From contig CATOSM010000001.1 of the NCBI GenBank assembly GCA_951812645.1, positions 661,560 to 725,559 of the forward strand: a DNA stretch of 64,000 nt, read 5' to 3'. This document shows, piece after piece, positions 37,644-45,893 of this stretch; position 1 is the stretch's first letter, and every line of letters begins with the position of its first letter. This DNA is from an uncultured Candidatus Nitrosopumilus sp. (GTDB lineage Archaea; Thermoproteota; Nitrososphaeria; Nitrososphaerales; Nitrosopumilaceae). Under the pieces are notes generated by a model. It did no database searches. It was not told the origin of the DNA and worked only from the letters and a program-made list of their open reading frames with translations. Made by a program: the position numbers and the translations under genes.

Positions 37644-37898
37644 TTACAGCGGGATCATGGTATCAATTAATCGTGCATTGGTAACTTGCCCGTCTTTTTC
37701 CTGCATTTCTAGGTCTACCGTGTATTTCAAGGTATCAAGCATAAAATTAACTTGAATATCCCATGCTTCTCGAGGCCCTTTCTCAGGAATTGGAAATGTC
37801 TCATTGACTCTAAAATCATTTACATTTCCATATAATGCATTGATTACTCTTTTAGATTCTCTTTCTATTTCCTCTGTTGTGCTAACTTTTTGCATCAT
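37644..37898 (-). CDS. Hypothetical protein, 84 residues
   Basis: Small soluble protein: a helical start (STTEEIERESKRVINALYG) and a beta-rich C-terminal part (WDIQVNFMLDTLKYTVDLEM, then GQVTNARLIDTMIPL). The pattern could be a small sensor or adaptor domain. Not recognised. Confidence 0.6.
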   Translation of the reverse strand: MMQKVSTTEEIERESKRVINALYGNVNDFRVNETFPIPEKGPREAWDIQVNFMLDTLKYTVDLEMQEKDGQVTNARLIDTMIPL

Positions 37899-37964
37899 GT
37901 TTCTACATACATGACAAATATAAAAATATTGTAAATCTTATTTTTGTATTAAAAATATGCAACA

Positions 37965-39203
37965 TCACAGTTTTGAAAGTTTTTTTAGAATAGACTCCTT
38001 TTTCATATTTACAATTTCAACCTCTGCTTTATTTTTGTGATAAATTGCAGTTTGGTTGTCAGGATCAATTTCAATTGCCTTGTCATACCATTTAACGGAT
38101 TCCTCATATTCTTTTAGCGACAACAAAATTTTTCCCTTGTAACTAAGGGCATAGACATAACGTGGGTTTACTGCTAATGCCCTGTCACAGTACACGAGTG
38201 CCTCGCCATATTTTTTTGAGTGCTCTAAAAACCACACCATGCTACATAACGCATTAACATTTTTTGGATCAATCTCTAATGCACTCTCACAGTAAAATCT
38301 TGCCGCAGCAAATTTTTTCAATGAAAATAAGGAGATGCCTTTACTGTAGAGTGCTCGAATATTGTTCGAATCGTATTCTAAAATCTTATCAAAACATGCT
38401 ATGGCCATTTTGTATAAACCAGTCCTATCAAATAACAAGCCCTTGTTCATCAGAGCATCAGTACATTTTGGATCAACATCTAAGGCCTTGTCGTAGAATA
38501 CACAGATATCCTTGTTTGAAAATCCCGCAAAATCTAACGTCCAACCTTTAGCTACTAGTGCTCGTGTATTTTTTTTATCTATCTCTATGGCACGAGTATA
38601 GTATTTTATCGCACTCTCATGCTTGCCTTGTCCTGTGAGATCTTGTCCCTTCTCATAAAGGGCATTTGACTGTTCAGAATCTTCATCAATTGCCTTTTTT
38701 AGGAATGATATTGATTCGGATCTCCTTCCCAGTCTTCCCAAAATCAAACTCATGTTATAAAGAGCAGATATATTTTTTGGACTAACCAGCAAAATTTGCT
38801 CAGTTATTTTCAGAGCTTCTTTATTACAGCCTAATTTGCTCAAACATAACCCCATAGTTGCCAATGAATCATGATATGATGAATCAATTTCAAGAGATTG
38901 TTTAAAACATGATATTGCTTTTTCGTATTCTCCTAACTTTTCAAATGTCAAACCTTTGTTATACAATGCATCAAGATTTTTTGGGTCTGTACACAAAACA
39001 TTGTCAAAATAATCAATAGCATTTTGAAAATTTTCCATTTTGTATAATGTGGTACCTTTATGAAGTTGTGCCGTTAGATTATTTGGATCCAAAGAAATAG
39101 CTTTGTTAAATCTCGAGACTGCTTTTTTAAAATTATTATAGTAAACTGCCGTCAATCCCTGATTTAAAAAATACCAAGCATTTTTGGAATTATTTAACAC
39201 CAT
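37965..39203 (-). CDS. TPR-repeat protein, 412 residues
   Basis: Almost entirely tetratricopeptide repeats, about eleven in tandem, with the consensus A..Y.KG..L...G....AI..YDKAL.IDP.. (for example LYNKGLTFEKLGEYEKAISC, and MNKGLLFDRTGLYKMAIACF). It should form a long right-handed superhelix for protein binding. No signal peptide. Partner unknown. Confidence 0.9.
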   Translation of the reverse strand: MVLNNSKNAWYFLNQGLTAVYYNNFKKAVSRFNKAISLDPNNLTAQLHKGTTLYKMENFQNAIDYFDNVLCTDPKNLDALYNKGLTFEKLGEYEKAISCFKQSLEIDSSYHDSLATMGLCLSKLGCNKEALKITEQILLVSPKNISALYNMSLILGRLGRRSESISFLKKAIDEDSEQSNALYEKGQDLTGQGKHESAIKYYTRAIEIDKKNTRALVAKGWTLDFAGFSNKDICVFYDKALDVDPKCTDALMNKGLLFDRTGLYKMAIACFDKILEYDSNNIRALYSKGISLFSLKKFAAARFYCESALEIDPKNVNALCSMVWFLEHSKKYGEALVYCDRALAVNPRYVYALSYKGKILLSLKEYEESVKWYDKAIEIDPDNQTAIYHKNKAEVEIVNMKKESILKKLSKL

Positions 39204-39300
39204 AAATTGTGCATGTAAATATTATTTTTATGTTTGAATCGTACATTACATATCATTTAGTTTTTTTTAATTTCTAGCTGTCAGAATTTTAAAAATAATA

Positions 39301-39325
39301 AACGTACTTTACTTAAAATATTTAA
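39301..39325 (+). promoter_or_regulatory. Shared operator-like motif plus TATA before the ureohydrolase
   Basis: AACGTACTTTAC directly followed by TTAAAATATTTAAT. The same arrangement, almost letter for letter, precedes the Usp gene at 42100 (42141-42152, opposite strand). A full palindromic version is at 42556-42570. Positioned just upstream of or over the TATA box, where a repressor or activator would act. Confidence 0.55.
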
Positions 39326-39356
39326 TTACTAATATCGTTTACAGAATTAGATTAAA

Positions 39357-40472
39357 ATGGGAGCGGAATTTTATGGTGATGATTTTCAGGGTCCTGATGT
39401 CGCCCCATTTGTAGGAATTAATACATTTTTGCATCTTCCATGGGTAAAGAATCACAAAGAGCTACTTGAAGCTAAACCTGATGTGGCAATCATTGGTGAG
39501 CCATTTGATTTTGGCACTACAATTCGTCCGGGTGCAAGGTATGGTCCTAGAGCTATTAGAGCAGCATCTACAATACCATCCCCCCCATTTGAGCGATTCA
39601 ATATTGAAACAGGTGCAGACCCGTTTGGAACTTTTAGAACAGTGGATTATGGCGATGTTGTAGTTTCACCCGGAGACGTGATTGAATCACACAAAAAAAT
39701 GACGTTAAAGGTCAAAGAGGTGTTGGAAGCCGATGGCATTCCGGTAATGCTTGGCGGAGATCATTCCATTACATATGCAAATGTCAGGGCTTTTCAGAAA
39801 AAATTCAAAAACATAGGCATGATACATTTTGATACGCATGCGGATTGTGCTCCACAAGGACTAACTGGTTTCAAATATGATCATGGTGCACACATTAGAA
39901 GAATAATGGAGATGGGTTGCCTAAAAGGAAAAAACTACTCCCTAGTAGGCCCTAGAGGATATTGGCCAGGACGTGATCTATACAAATGGATGGCAGATCA
40001 AGATTTCCAATGGTTTACAATGCTTGATGTGGAAGAATTAGGAATTGACCTTATTGCCAAAGAAATAGCTGACAGAGCAAATGATGGAACAGACGCCGTT
40101 TATCTCAGCTGGGACATTGATTCCTTTGATCCTTCTTATGCACCAGGTACTGGAGAACCAGAACCAAATGGGCTTACTTCAAGAGAAGGCATCAGAATGA
40201 TACGTCAATTATCAAAATCCTTTGATCCTGATCGATTTGCGATGGATCTAGTGGAAATAGCTCCGGCATATGATGTCAGCGATAATAGTTCCTACAACGG
40301 AGGCATTACGTCAGGATTGGGACAAAGATTAGTCATAGAACTCTTGGCAGGATTGTCATTAACAAAGAGAGGTTTAGAGGGAGGAGATCCTGTGAGGCCA
40401 AATGATTACAAAGGAACTGGAAATACATATAATTTTGGCAGCCCTAAAGCGGAAATTCCAAAGAGGGATTAA
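39357..40472 (+). CDS. Ureohydrolase (agmatinase/guanidinase family)
   Basis: 371 residues, arginase-superfamily enzyme that hydrolyses a guanidino compound to urea plus an amine. Metal-binding residues are intact: GGDHS (H136), DTHAD (D159, H161, D163) and DIDSFDP. The N-terminal extension (FYGDDFQGPDVAPFVGINTF) and C-terminus are longer than in typical agmatinase. Substrate is open: agmatine, guanidinobutyrate or free guanidine (nickel-dependent guanidinases belong to this superfamily). It starts an operon with a UreA-like gene and a nickel transporter, suggesting a nickel enzyme feeding urease (inference). Confidence 0.9.
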   Translation: MGAEFYGDDFQGPDVAPFVGINTFLHLPWVKNHKELLEAKPDVAIIGEPFDFGTTIRPGARYGPRAIRAASTIPSPPFERFNIETGADPFGTFRTVDYGDVVVSPGDVIESHKKMTLKVKEVLEADGIPVMLGGDHSITYANVRAFQKKFKNIGMIHFDTHADCAPQGLTGFKYDHGAHIRRIMEMGCLKGKNYSLVGPRGYWPGRDLYKWMADQDFQWFTMLDVEELGIDLIAKEIADRANDGTDAVYLSWDIDSFDPSYAPGTGEPEPNGLTSREGIRMIRQLSKSFDPDRFAMDLVEIAPAYDVSDNSSYNGGITSGLGQRLVIELLAGLSLTKRGLEGGDPVRPNDYKGTGNTYNFGSPKAEIPKRD

Positions 40473-40867
40473 TGAAAATTGAAGTATTGGCACAGGGAGA
40501 TCCTGATGTCCAACCACTAACCAAAACATTTCATTATGAAAAAACGGACGAAGAGATTTTTGTTGAATCGGCACAATTAATTAAAAAACGTCTTTTAAAC
40601 AACATGCGATTAAACATAGACGAAACACTTGAATTGTTTGTTACATGTATTGTGACTTCCTTAAATGAACATCAAACATTAAGTAAAATAGAAAAAAATA
40701 TTTCACAGCTCCTATCGCCTAATCAAGTTATGATTGGGGTTCCAGAAACCTTGAGAAAATTAACTTTTACAATAAAAACAGAGCATGTTAACAGCGAGTC
40801 GATATCGGTTTCAACACCCATTACGATTAATCCATACTTTCTTCATGAACCGAAACAGTCAGCATAG
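40472..40867 (+). CDS. Urease gamma subunit (UreA)-like protein
   Basis: 131 residues. From about 25 on it aligns by eye along the whole of UreA: SAQLIKKRLLNNMRLNIDET against the Ure[20 protein letters not shown] region, and SPNQVMIGVPETLRKLTF then SVSTPI against [19 protein letters not shown] then VHDPI. An about 20-residue N-terminal extension is extra. It starts on the last base of the ureohydrolase stop (overlap of 1 nt), so it is tightly co-translated with that enzyme, not with urease. It may be a subunit or assembly partner of the ureohydrolase (inference). Confidence 0.7.
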   Translation: MKIEVLAQGDPDVQPLTKTFHYEKTDEEIFVESAQLIKKRLLNNMRLNIDETLELFVTCIVTSLNEHQTLSKIEKNISQLLSPNQVMIGVPETLRKLTFTIKTEHVNSESISVSTPITINPYFLHEPKQSA

Positions 40868-40879
40868 GGAGAATGAAAA

Positions 40880-41632
40880 TTGATTGACATGCTAATTGAA
40901 ATGTTACAAGTTAATAATCCATTTTTAATTATACTTGCAGGTTTGGCCATTGGACTGCTGCATGCATTTGAACCTGATCATCTTAGTGCAGTTTCCACCC
41001 AGGTATCAAATAATAATCACAATACAAGTGGTTCAAAAAAATCAGGTTTGATGAATTTGACTATTAATTCTTCTTTGATAGGGGCACTGTGGGGGATTGG
41101 ACATACATCCAGCATACTTGTAATTGGTTTATTGATTGCAGGTCTGTCGATAAACATCTCTGATAGTTTCTTTATTGGTGCAGAAGCAATTGTCGGTTTT
41201 ATGCTTATTGTCTTAGCAATTTTAACAGTTTCAAACAAGAGTGTATTTAAACGGAAGCATGTACATCCTCACAAACATTCAAACGAAGTTTTTCATACTC
41301 ATTCACATACACACAGCATTGATCATAAACACGGTCACAAATCATATCTGATTGGTTGCGTTCATGGCATTGCGGGTAGTAGCAGTCTTGTAGCACTAAT
41401 TGCATCCACCATGAATGGTATTGATACCATGATTTATTTTTTAATCTTATTTGGTATAGGCAGTGTGATTGGAATGGCTGTTGCTAGTGGAATTCTAGGT
41501 TTGCCATTTATTTTGCTATCAAAAATAAACATAGTCACAAAATATCTAAAATATGCAATAGCAAGTGTAACTTTCATTGTGGGTTTTAATATCGTTTTTG
41601 TAATTGTATTCAATGGTAGATTATTGTCTTAA
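40880..41632 (+). CDS. NicO-type nickel/cobalt transporter
   Basis: 250 residues, six or so membrane helices. LLHAFEPDHLSAVSTQVSNN near residue 25 is the metal-binding HxxxxDH-type motif, followed by WGIGHTSSILVIG. A cytoplasmic or periplasmic loop (KHVHPHKHSNEVFHTHSHTH, then SIDHKHGHK) has eleven histidines, a nickel-buffering feature. The TTG start at 40880 follows a GGGAG Shine-Dalgarno-like sequence. Last gene of the ureohydrolase operon; it would supply Ni to that enzyme and to urease. Confidence 0.85.
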   Translation: MIDMLIEMLQVNNPFLIILAGLAIGLLHAFEPDHLSAVSTQVSNNNHNTSGSKKSGLMNLTINSSLIGALWGIGHTSSILVIGLLIAGLSINISDSFFIGAEAIVGFMLIVLAILTVSNKSVFKRKHVHPHKHSNEVFHTHSHTHSIDHKHGHKSYLIGCVHGIAGSSSLVALIASTMNGIDTMIYFLILFGIGSVIGMAVASGILGLPFILLSKINIVTKYLKYAIASVTFIVGFNIVFVIVFNGRLLS

Positions 41633-41677
41633 AAGTGAATATGTTTATGTAAAGAACAAATGTTTTATCTAAACATA

Positions 41678-42100
41678 CTATTTAACGACCAAAACTGAAA
41701 TTTTGGATTTTTGTACAATTGAATTTGATATGCTTCCAAGAATTGTTCCTTTGAAGCCACCAATTCCTTTTGAACCAGTAACAATAAGATCAACTTTTTC
41801 TTTGCTAGCAAATTCTGCAATTTGAGATGACGGTTTGCCGTATAGAATTTTAATCGTAAAAGAAACCTTTTGTTTTTCACAATCATTTTTTATCGAATTT
41901 AGCATCTTTTCAGATTTTTCTGTTAAAAATTTCTTATAGTTTATGACTGTCCCGGCAAGTGTTGGATGGACAACTACCACAGAGACTCCTGTAATCTTTG
42001 CCCCAGAAAGTTTGGCAATGTAAATTGCCTTGTCCAGTCCTTTTTTTGATGCATCAGAACCGTCCAAAGCAACTAAGATGTGTTTTATTTCACCCTTCAA
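41678..42100 (-). CDS. Universal stress protein family (UspA-like)
   Basis: 140 residues with a complete Usp fold: ILVALDGSDASKKGLDKAIY at the N-terminus and the ATP-binding motif GSKGIGGFKGTILGSISNS (G-x2-G-x9-GS) near 113-131. Its promoter shares the AACGTACTTTAC element and TATA with the ureohydrolase gene, so the two may respond to one regulator. Confidence 0.92.
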   Translation of the reverse strand: MKGEIKHILVALDGSDASKKGLDKAIYIAKLSGAKITGVSVVVVHPTLAGTVINYKKFLTEKSEKMLNSIKNDCEKQKVSFTIKILYGKPSSQIAEFASKEKVDLIVTGSKGIGGFKGTILGSISNSIVQKSKISVLVVK

Positions 42101-42140
42101 TCCATCACTAATCAGATTTGTGGATTATTAAATATTCCAA

Positions 42141-42152
42141 GTAAAGTACGTT
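42141..42152 (-). promoter_or_regulatory. Shared operator-like motif before the Usp gene
   Basis: AACGTACTTTAC on the minus strand followed by TTGGAATATTTAAT, the likely TATA region of the Usp gene. Same element and spacing as at 39301. Confidence 0.5.
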
Positions 42153-42266
42153 CATTGATCTATACGTTTATCCTGCGAAATAACATGATTATTTTTTATA
42201 AATAGAACACATGTAAAAATTTTTCAAACGCGTGAAAAGGATTGCCTGATCTGCTCTCACATGGAT

Positions 42267-42503
42267 TTAATGTAAATCATTCATTGATCTAAAAACCCAT
42301 TTAAATTTTGAAGGCTCAGAAAACGCTAATAAAAATAGACATAAGACAGATAGTGAAAATGCAGCTAATGCAAAAATTAGTGTCTGCACTAAATATAATT
42401 CGTGGATAATAGATAATAGAACAAATACAAATCCGAGGACATTACATGACACCAATCCTGCTGTGAATGTTTTTCTGTATTTGATCAGTTTTTTGTAAAC
42501 CAA
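42267..42503 (-). CDS. Small two-helix membrane protein, 78 residues
   Basis: Basic N-terminus (VYKKLIKYRKTF), then two membrane helices (AGLVSCNVLGFVFVLLSII and VQTLIFALAAFSLSVLCLFL) and a short tail. Not recognised. A palindromic form of the shared motif lies about 55 bp upstream. Confidence 0.6.
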   Translation of the reverse strand: MVYKKLIKYRKTFTAGLVSCNVLGFVFVLLSIIHELYLVQTLIFALAAFSLSVLCLFLLAFSEPSKFKWVFRSMNDLH

Positions 42504-42555
42504 TTAATTTCAAAGACTGTCTATGGCAACATCTTATTTATCAATTTTTTAAATG

Positions 42556-42570
42556 AACGTACTTTACGTT
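42556..42570. promoter_or_regulatory. Palindromic form of the shared motif
   Basis: AACGTA-CTT-TACGTT, a perfect 6-bp inverted repeat with a 3-bp spacer, upstream of the small membrane protein at 42503. Probably the full site of which 39301 and 42141 are one-and-a-half-site versions. Confidence 0.5.
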
Positions 42571-43466
42571 TTAATTCGATAGACAAAATTACAAACAGCA
42601 AAACTAGAATTAATCATCATATTGTTATAAAAAAAGTCTGTAGGAAAAACATTCGCAAGAGGATTCAAACACTGGAGAAATACCATATGCTGTTTCATAC
42701 GTAAATATGTCACAGCTAAACTATCTTGAAAAACATATGATCTCCCAGGCTTGTAAAGTATTAAGGTTTAAACTAAATTTACAAATTATTGATTTGGGAT
42801 CTAGTATTGTAAAACGGTGGTTTTGCATCTTTCCGATAGTTTTGGAAAAAACAATCGAATGATAAACGAAGGAGATATTTACTATAAGACTGCCTAACAA
42901 TCTTTTTGAGGTGTTGGAATTTTATTGGAATAGTATCTGAACAAATACAAAATCGTACCGAAAAATTATTTTTGTTTCATGGAAAGAACGATATTAATCC
43001 AGATACATTGGAAGATAGTACAGGAAAGATATCTAAAAGATGACAATATCTTCCAAATTGATAATGTGTTTTTCTGAAACATATTGAATTTATAATTTGA
43101 ATTAACGAATTGACAATGAAAAATAGTCAATAATGTCAAATAAATCATGATGTAGACTATAAAATAATCTAAACAGGATCTTGAAGATCTTTGAAAAAAG
43201 TTTCTACATGCAGGAATATGGTTCTAAACAGTGTCCTGGTGCGGCGTTCTGACTATCAAAACTCAAGACTACGCTCTTCCATTTTCTTAATCATAAAATG
43301 AATTGCGACTATTTTAAAAGAACTAGAAATATTGTGATCATTGTTCTAGCCCTAATCCGCATCATGTTCTAATTTAAACAATTTTGATTATCAGTGGCGA
43401 TATTGTATTATGTGCATCCTAGTGTGATTTCTATAGGTTCATAACATTCTGATCTTGAGTTAAAAT
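42571..43466. other. About 900 bp with no supported gene
   Basis: AT-rich sequence with stops in all frames. No tRNA, repeat or convincing hairpin found. It may hold an untranslated RNA or decayed DNA; nothing in the sequence supports a specific call. It marks the left border of the second accessory region. Confidence 0.5.
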
Positions 43467-43685
43467 GTGGCCTGCAAGGGAAGATGTGTCAGATACAAAG
43501 CTGGTAAACCCTCGGGCATAAACAGTAGATATGAGAATGGACAAAAAAGATGTTCTGTTTGTGAGATTTTCATAAACTGGGATGGCAAGCATTGTCCATG
43601 TTGTAGTTTCGTTCTTAGGACAAAACCAAAAGGTACACGAACAAGACACAGATTAATGATTTTACAACAAGTGAAAAGAATCTAA
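43467..43685 (+). CDS. Zinc-finger protein, 72 residues
   Basis: MACKGRCVRYKAGKPSGINS, then YENGQKRCSVCEIFINWDGK and CPCCSFVLRTKPKG. Cysteine pairs CKGRC, CSVC and CPCC suggest one or two zinc sites. The pattern is that of a small thaumarchaeal zinc-ribbon family, often with a basic C-terminus as here (GTRTRHRL). GTG start; no better upstream ATG. DNA or RNA binding is plausible. Confidence 0.7.
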   Translation: MACKGRCVRYKAGKPSGINSRYENGQKRCSVCEIFINWDGKHCPCCSFVLRTKPKGTRTRHRLMILQQVKRI

Positions 43686-43739
43686 ATATATCCACATGGG
43701 TGCGCGCTAATTACCTCCCTAACTATAACCCCTTGCAAG

Positions 43740-43763
43740 TTGTGCTCCCGTTCAAATTTGAAC
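43740..43763 (+). repeat. 24-bp direct repeat, left copy
   Basis: TTGTGCTCCCGT then TCAAATTTGAAC. Matches 58534-58557 in 23 of 24 bases, same orientation. Both are preceded by ACCCC at the same 7-nt spacing. Contains the 14-bp palindrome GTTCAAATTTGAAC. The two copies frame the second accessory region. Confidence 0.7.
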
Positions 43764-44022
43764 GAAATAATTTATTTTAGAAAACTTTTTCAAGATGTAA
43801 TACAGTTACAAAACGTAGAAAAAATTATGATTTCTAATCAAGAAAATACCATGTTTGGACAAAAAACTGAACGGTCCGTCCCTTGCAAGTCACAGACACC
43901 ATCCAATTTGGACAGTTTTTAGGATATTGAACTAATTCTAAAAATCCCTTTGATGGAATCAAACTAGAGCCTAAAAATTGCATCTAAATCAACTTAGAGA
44001 ATAAAAAAGAAAATGCTACTGG

Positions 44023-44409
44023 TTATTTCATTTGATCTTTAACTTTGGCTAGGATTCTCTCAGCACATCGTACTGCATTTTGTGCATCTTTTTGGCTCAT
44101 CAGATCTGGTTGATATTCTGCTTCATTCTTTTTCCCAATTAATGATGTAAATTGCTTTTTTACGTCGTTGTATTCCTTAGGTGGAAATATGGTTTTGATT
44201 AGGCCAAGTACATCTGTGTGAGAACCAGATGCACGTTTGTTTAGATAAGACGTTGTAAGGGCATCAAGTGCATTTATTGCACTATGAATCGCACTCATCA
44301 TGGCATTATCATATGCTTGCTGGTCTATCCCAATTTTTGCCATACGGAGAGAATTTTCTGCTTTTGTCAGGTATCCTGCTGCCTTTCCAGGACTTACTGC
44401 TTTTACCAT
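44023..44409 (-). CDS. HEPN-domain protein (toxin-like)
   Basis: 128-residue helical protein: AAGYLTKAENSLRMAKIGID at the start and KKNEAEYQPDLMSQKDAQNA toward the end match the HEPN superfamily, RNases found with MNT nucleotidyltransferases in type VII toxin-antitoxin pairs. The canonical RX4-6H catalytic motif is not evident, so nuclease activity is uncertain. It starts on the stop codon of the MNT gene (1-nt overlap). Confidence 0.75.
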   Translation of the reverse strand: MVKAVSPGKAAGYLTKAENSLRMAKIGIDQQAYDNAMMSAIHSAINALDALTTSYLNKRASGSHTDVLGLIKTIFPPKEYNDVKKQFTSLIGKKNEAEYQPDLMSQKDAQNAVRCAERILAKVKDQMK

Positions 44410-45011
44410 TACATCATCCCCTCCAGGTTTTTGCCTGCAATCATGATATGGTTATCCAGTATAGAGCGCACAAGGTTTGCATTTTTCTTGGATTTTAATT
44501 CTTTGCTAGAAAATATGAGGGTGGAGATATGGCTGTAAAATATTGAATTGATTTGTTCTTGTGCGTCTGCAACTATTGCATTTGCCTTTTCAGCATCATC
44601 TGTAATAACTAAAAGATCGACATCACTGTCTTCTTTTTCCATTTCTTTAGCAGCACTTCCAAAGATTGCTGCTGCAGCAATTCCTTTTGTGTCAAAATAT
44701 TTTTTTAGCATTAAAATGATTTCGTCAAGGGTTTGCGCTTCTGCCTTGATAGCTGGTTCGATGATTTCAGTAAGCACATAGCTTTTCTTGTTTAGTGATA
44801 ATTGATATGCATTTCCTACTGGCTGAACTTTAACAATGCCGAATTTTTCAAGCCGTTCAATTATTTTTGAGGTTTCCGGATGCGATGCGTCTGCATCATT
44901 GGCCAATTTTCTAACAGTGTAGATCTTGCCTTTGTGTCTGACTAGGGCACGAAGGACTCTAATGGATATCTTATTTCCCATCACATGTTCCAAATAATGA
45001 TGCAGTTTCAT
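44409..45011 (-). CDS. Winged helix-MNT nucleotidyltransferase (antitoxin-like)
   Basis: About 200 residues. Winged helix (VMGNKISIRVLRALVRHKGK...KLANDADASHPETSKIIERL) followed by an MNT domain with the catalytic IFGSAAKEMEKEDSDVDLLV (G-S-x9-D-x-D). In MNT-HEPN pairs the MNT protein adds AMP to the HEPN toxin. I place the start at ATG 45011 because a TATA-like ATATAT lies about 30 nt before it; the frame is open to TTG 45053. First gene of the pair. Confidence 0.82.
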   Translation of the reverse strand: MKLHHYLEHVMGNKISIRVLRALVRHKGKIYTVRKLANDADASHPETSKIIERLEKFGIVKVQPVGNAYQLSLNKKSYVLTEIIEPAIKAEAQTLDEIILMLKKYFDTKGIAAAAIFGSAAKEMEKEDSDVDLLVITDDAEKANAIVADAQEQINSIFYSHISTLIFSSKELKSKKNANLVRSILDNHIMIAGKNLEGMM

Positions 45012-45046
45012 GATTGGCAGGGTTTCCTTCCATTTGGCAAATATAT

Positions 45047-45060
45047 CTACCAAGTGGTAG
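45047..45060. promoter_or_regulatory. Palindromic operator of the MNT/HEPN pair
   Basis: CTACCAAGTGGTAG, a perfect 14-bp palindrome, touches the TATA-like ATATAT (45041-45046), at the position of the archaeal BRE/TATA. The winged helix of the MNT protein is the likely ligand (autorepression). Confidence 0.6.
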
Positions 45061-45150
45061 GTTTTTCCATCATATAACCATTTTCAGATTGGGACATCAG
45101 CTGTGGTTCTAATCATCAAAGAGGTTTTCAAGATGAGTCTAACACCAGCC

Positions 45151-45170
45151 CATGCCAAGGTTTTGGCATG
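45151..45170. terminator. Hairpin between the restriction-like operon and the MNT gene
   Basis: CATGCCAA-GGTT-TTGGCATG: perfect 8-bp stem and 4-nt loop, 58 bp after the stop of the nuclease gene on the minus strand. No clear T-tract follows, so termination is only one reading. Confidence 0.35.
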
Positions 45171-45227
45171 TCTCTATAGATTTTGCAAAGATTCTTTGAA
45201 TATTGCAAGATGTTAGTAATTTACAGC

Positions 45228-45893
45228 CTATTTGTGAACACAGATTTCGTCAGGTATTTTATCCAAATTCATCATATATTTTGGATTTCTAGGACTTCCG
45301 TCAGGCTGACGCCCTTGTTTGAATATGGTTATCCATTCATCTTTTAGGCCTGATTTTAAAACACTTTCATCTTTGATGAAAATAGCTTTCAGACCTTTTA
45401 CCTTACCGCGATTCTTCATTAATCGCGTATTTTTTGCATGGGGTTTTGTTCTTCCTTCTAATTTATCTCTCCATTTTAGTAACTTCCCATCTATGTCAAA
45501 ATCAAAATTCACATCTGCAATAATGAAACCAATTCCGTATTCTTGATTTATTATTCTATCCATTGCTGTTTTATCATTAAGTATAATTCTTGATTGATAT
45601 TTTCCCTTGACATCTTTCAGTGAATGCACTTTTAGATCCCAATTATAATATCGTTGGTAGTCGATACGACTTCCTTTTGTTATTCTCACTCCATTCCACC
45701 CTCCTAAAAAATTTGTTAAAAGAGGTCTACAATATTCTTCAAAAAATATTGCAGCCCATTCTATTTGCTTACTTTGAGAAGTGTGTTTATGTAACCATTG
45801 TATGGATTCTTGACCTTCAAAAATTTTAGGAAAATATTTGTCAATCACTTCAATGATCTTAGATGCTTCATCTTCCGGCTTATTTGAAACCAT
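45228..45893 (-). CDS. Probable restriction-type nuclease
   Basis: About 221 residues. No exact family recognised. The block RIDYQRYYNWDLKVHSLKD (about 76-94) could supply the D/E-x-K strand of a PD-(D/E)xK nuclease, and it is followed by FIIADVNFDFDIDGK. It overlaps a DNA methyltransferase-like gene by 14-20 nt, the arrangement of a restriction-modification pair. Its C-terminus is basic. Because the partner lacks methyltransferase motifs, protection of the host may work differently (see the neighbour). Confidence 0.5.
   Translation of the reverse strand: MVSNKPEDEASKIIEVIDKYFPKIFEGQESIQWLHKHTSQSKQIEWAAIFFEEYCRPLLTNFLGGWNGVRITKGSRIDYQRYYNWDLKVHSLKDVKGKYQSRIILNDKTAMDRIINQEYGIGFIIADVNFDFDIDGKLLKWRDKLEGRTKPHAKNTRLMKNRGKVKGLKAIFIKDESVLKSGLKDEWITIFKQGRQPDGSPRNPKYMMNLDKIPDEICVHK

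Noticed and set aside
43740..43922. 60-residue ORF on the plus strand
   Set aside because: TTG start within the 24-bp repeat, no hydrophobic or motif pattern; not coding by appearance.
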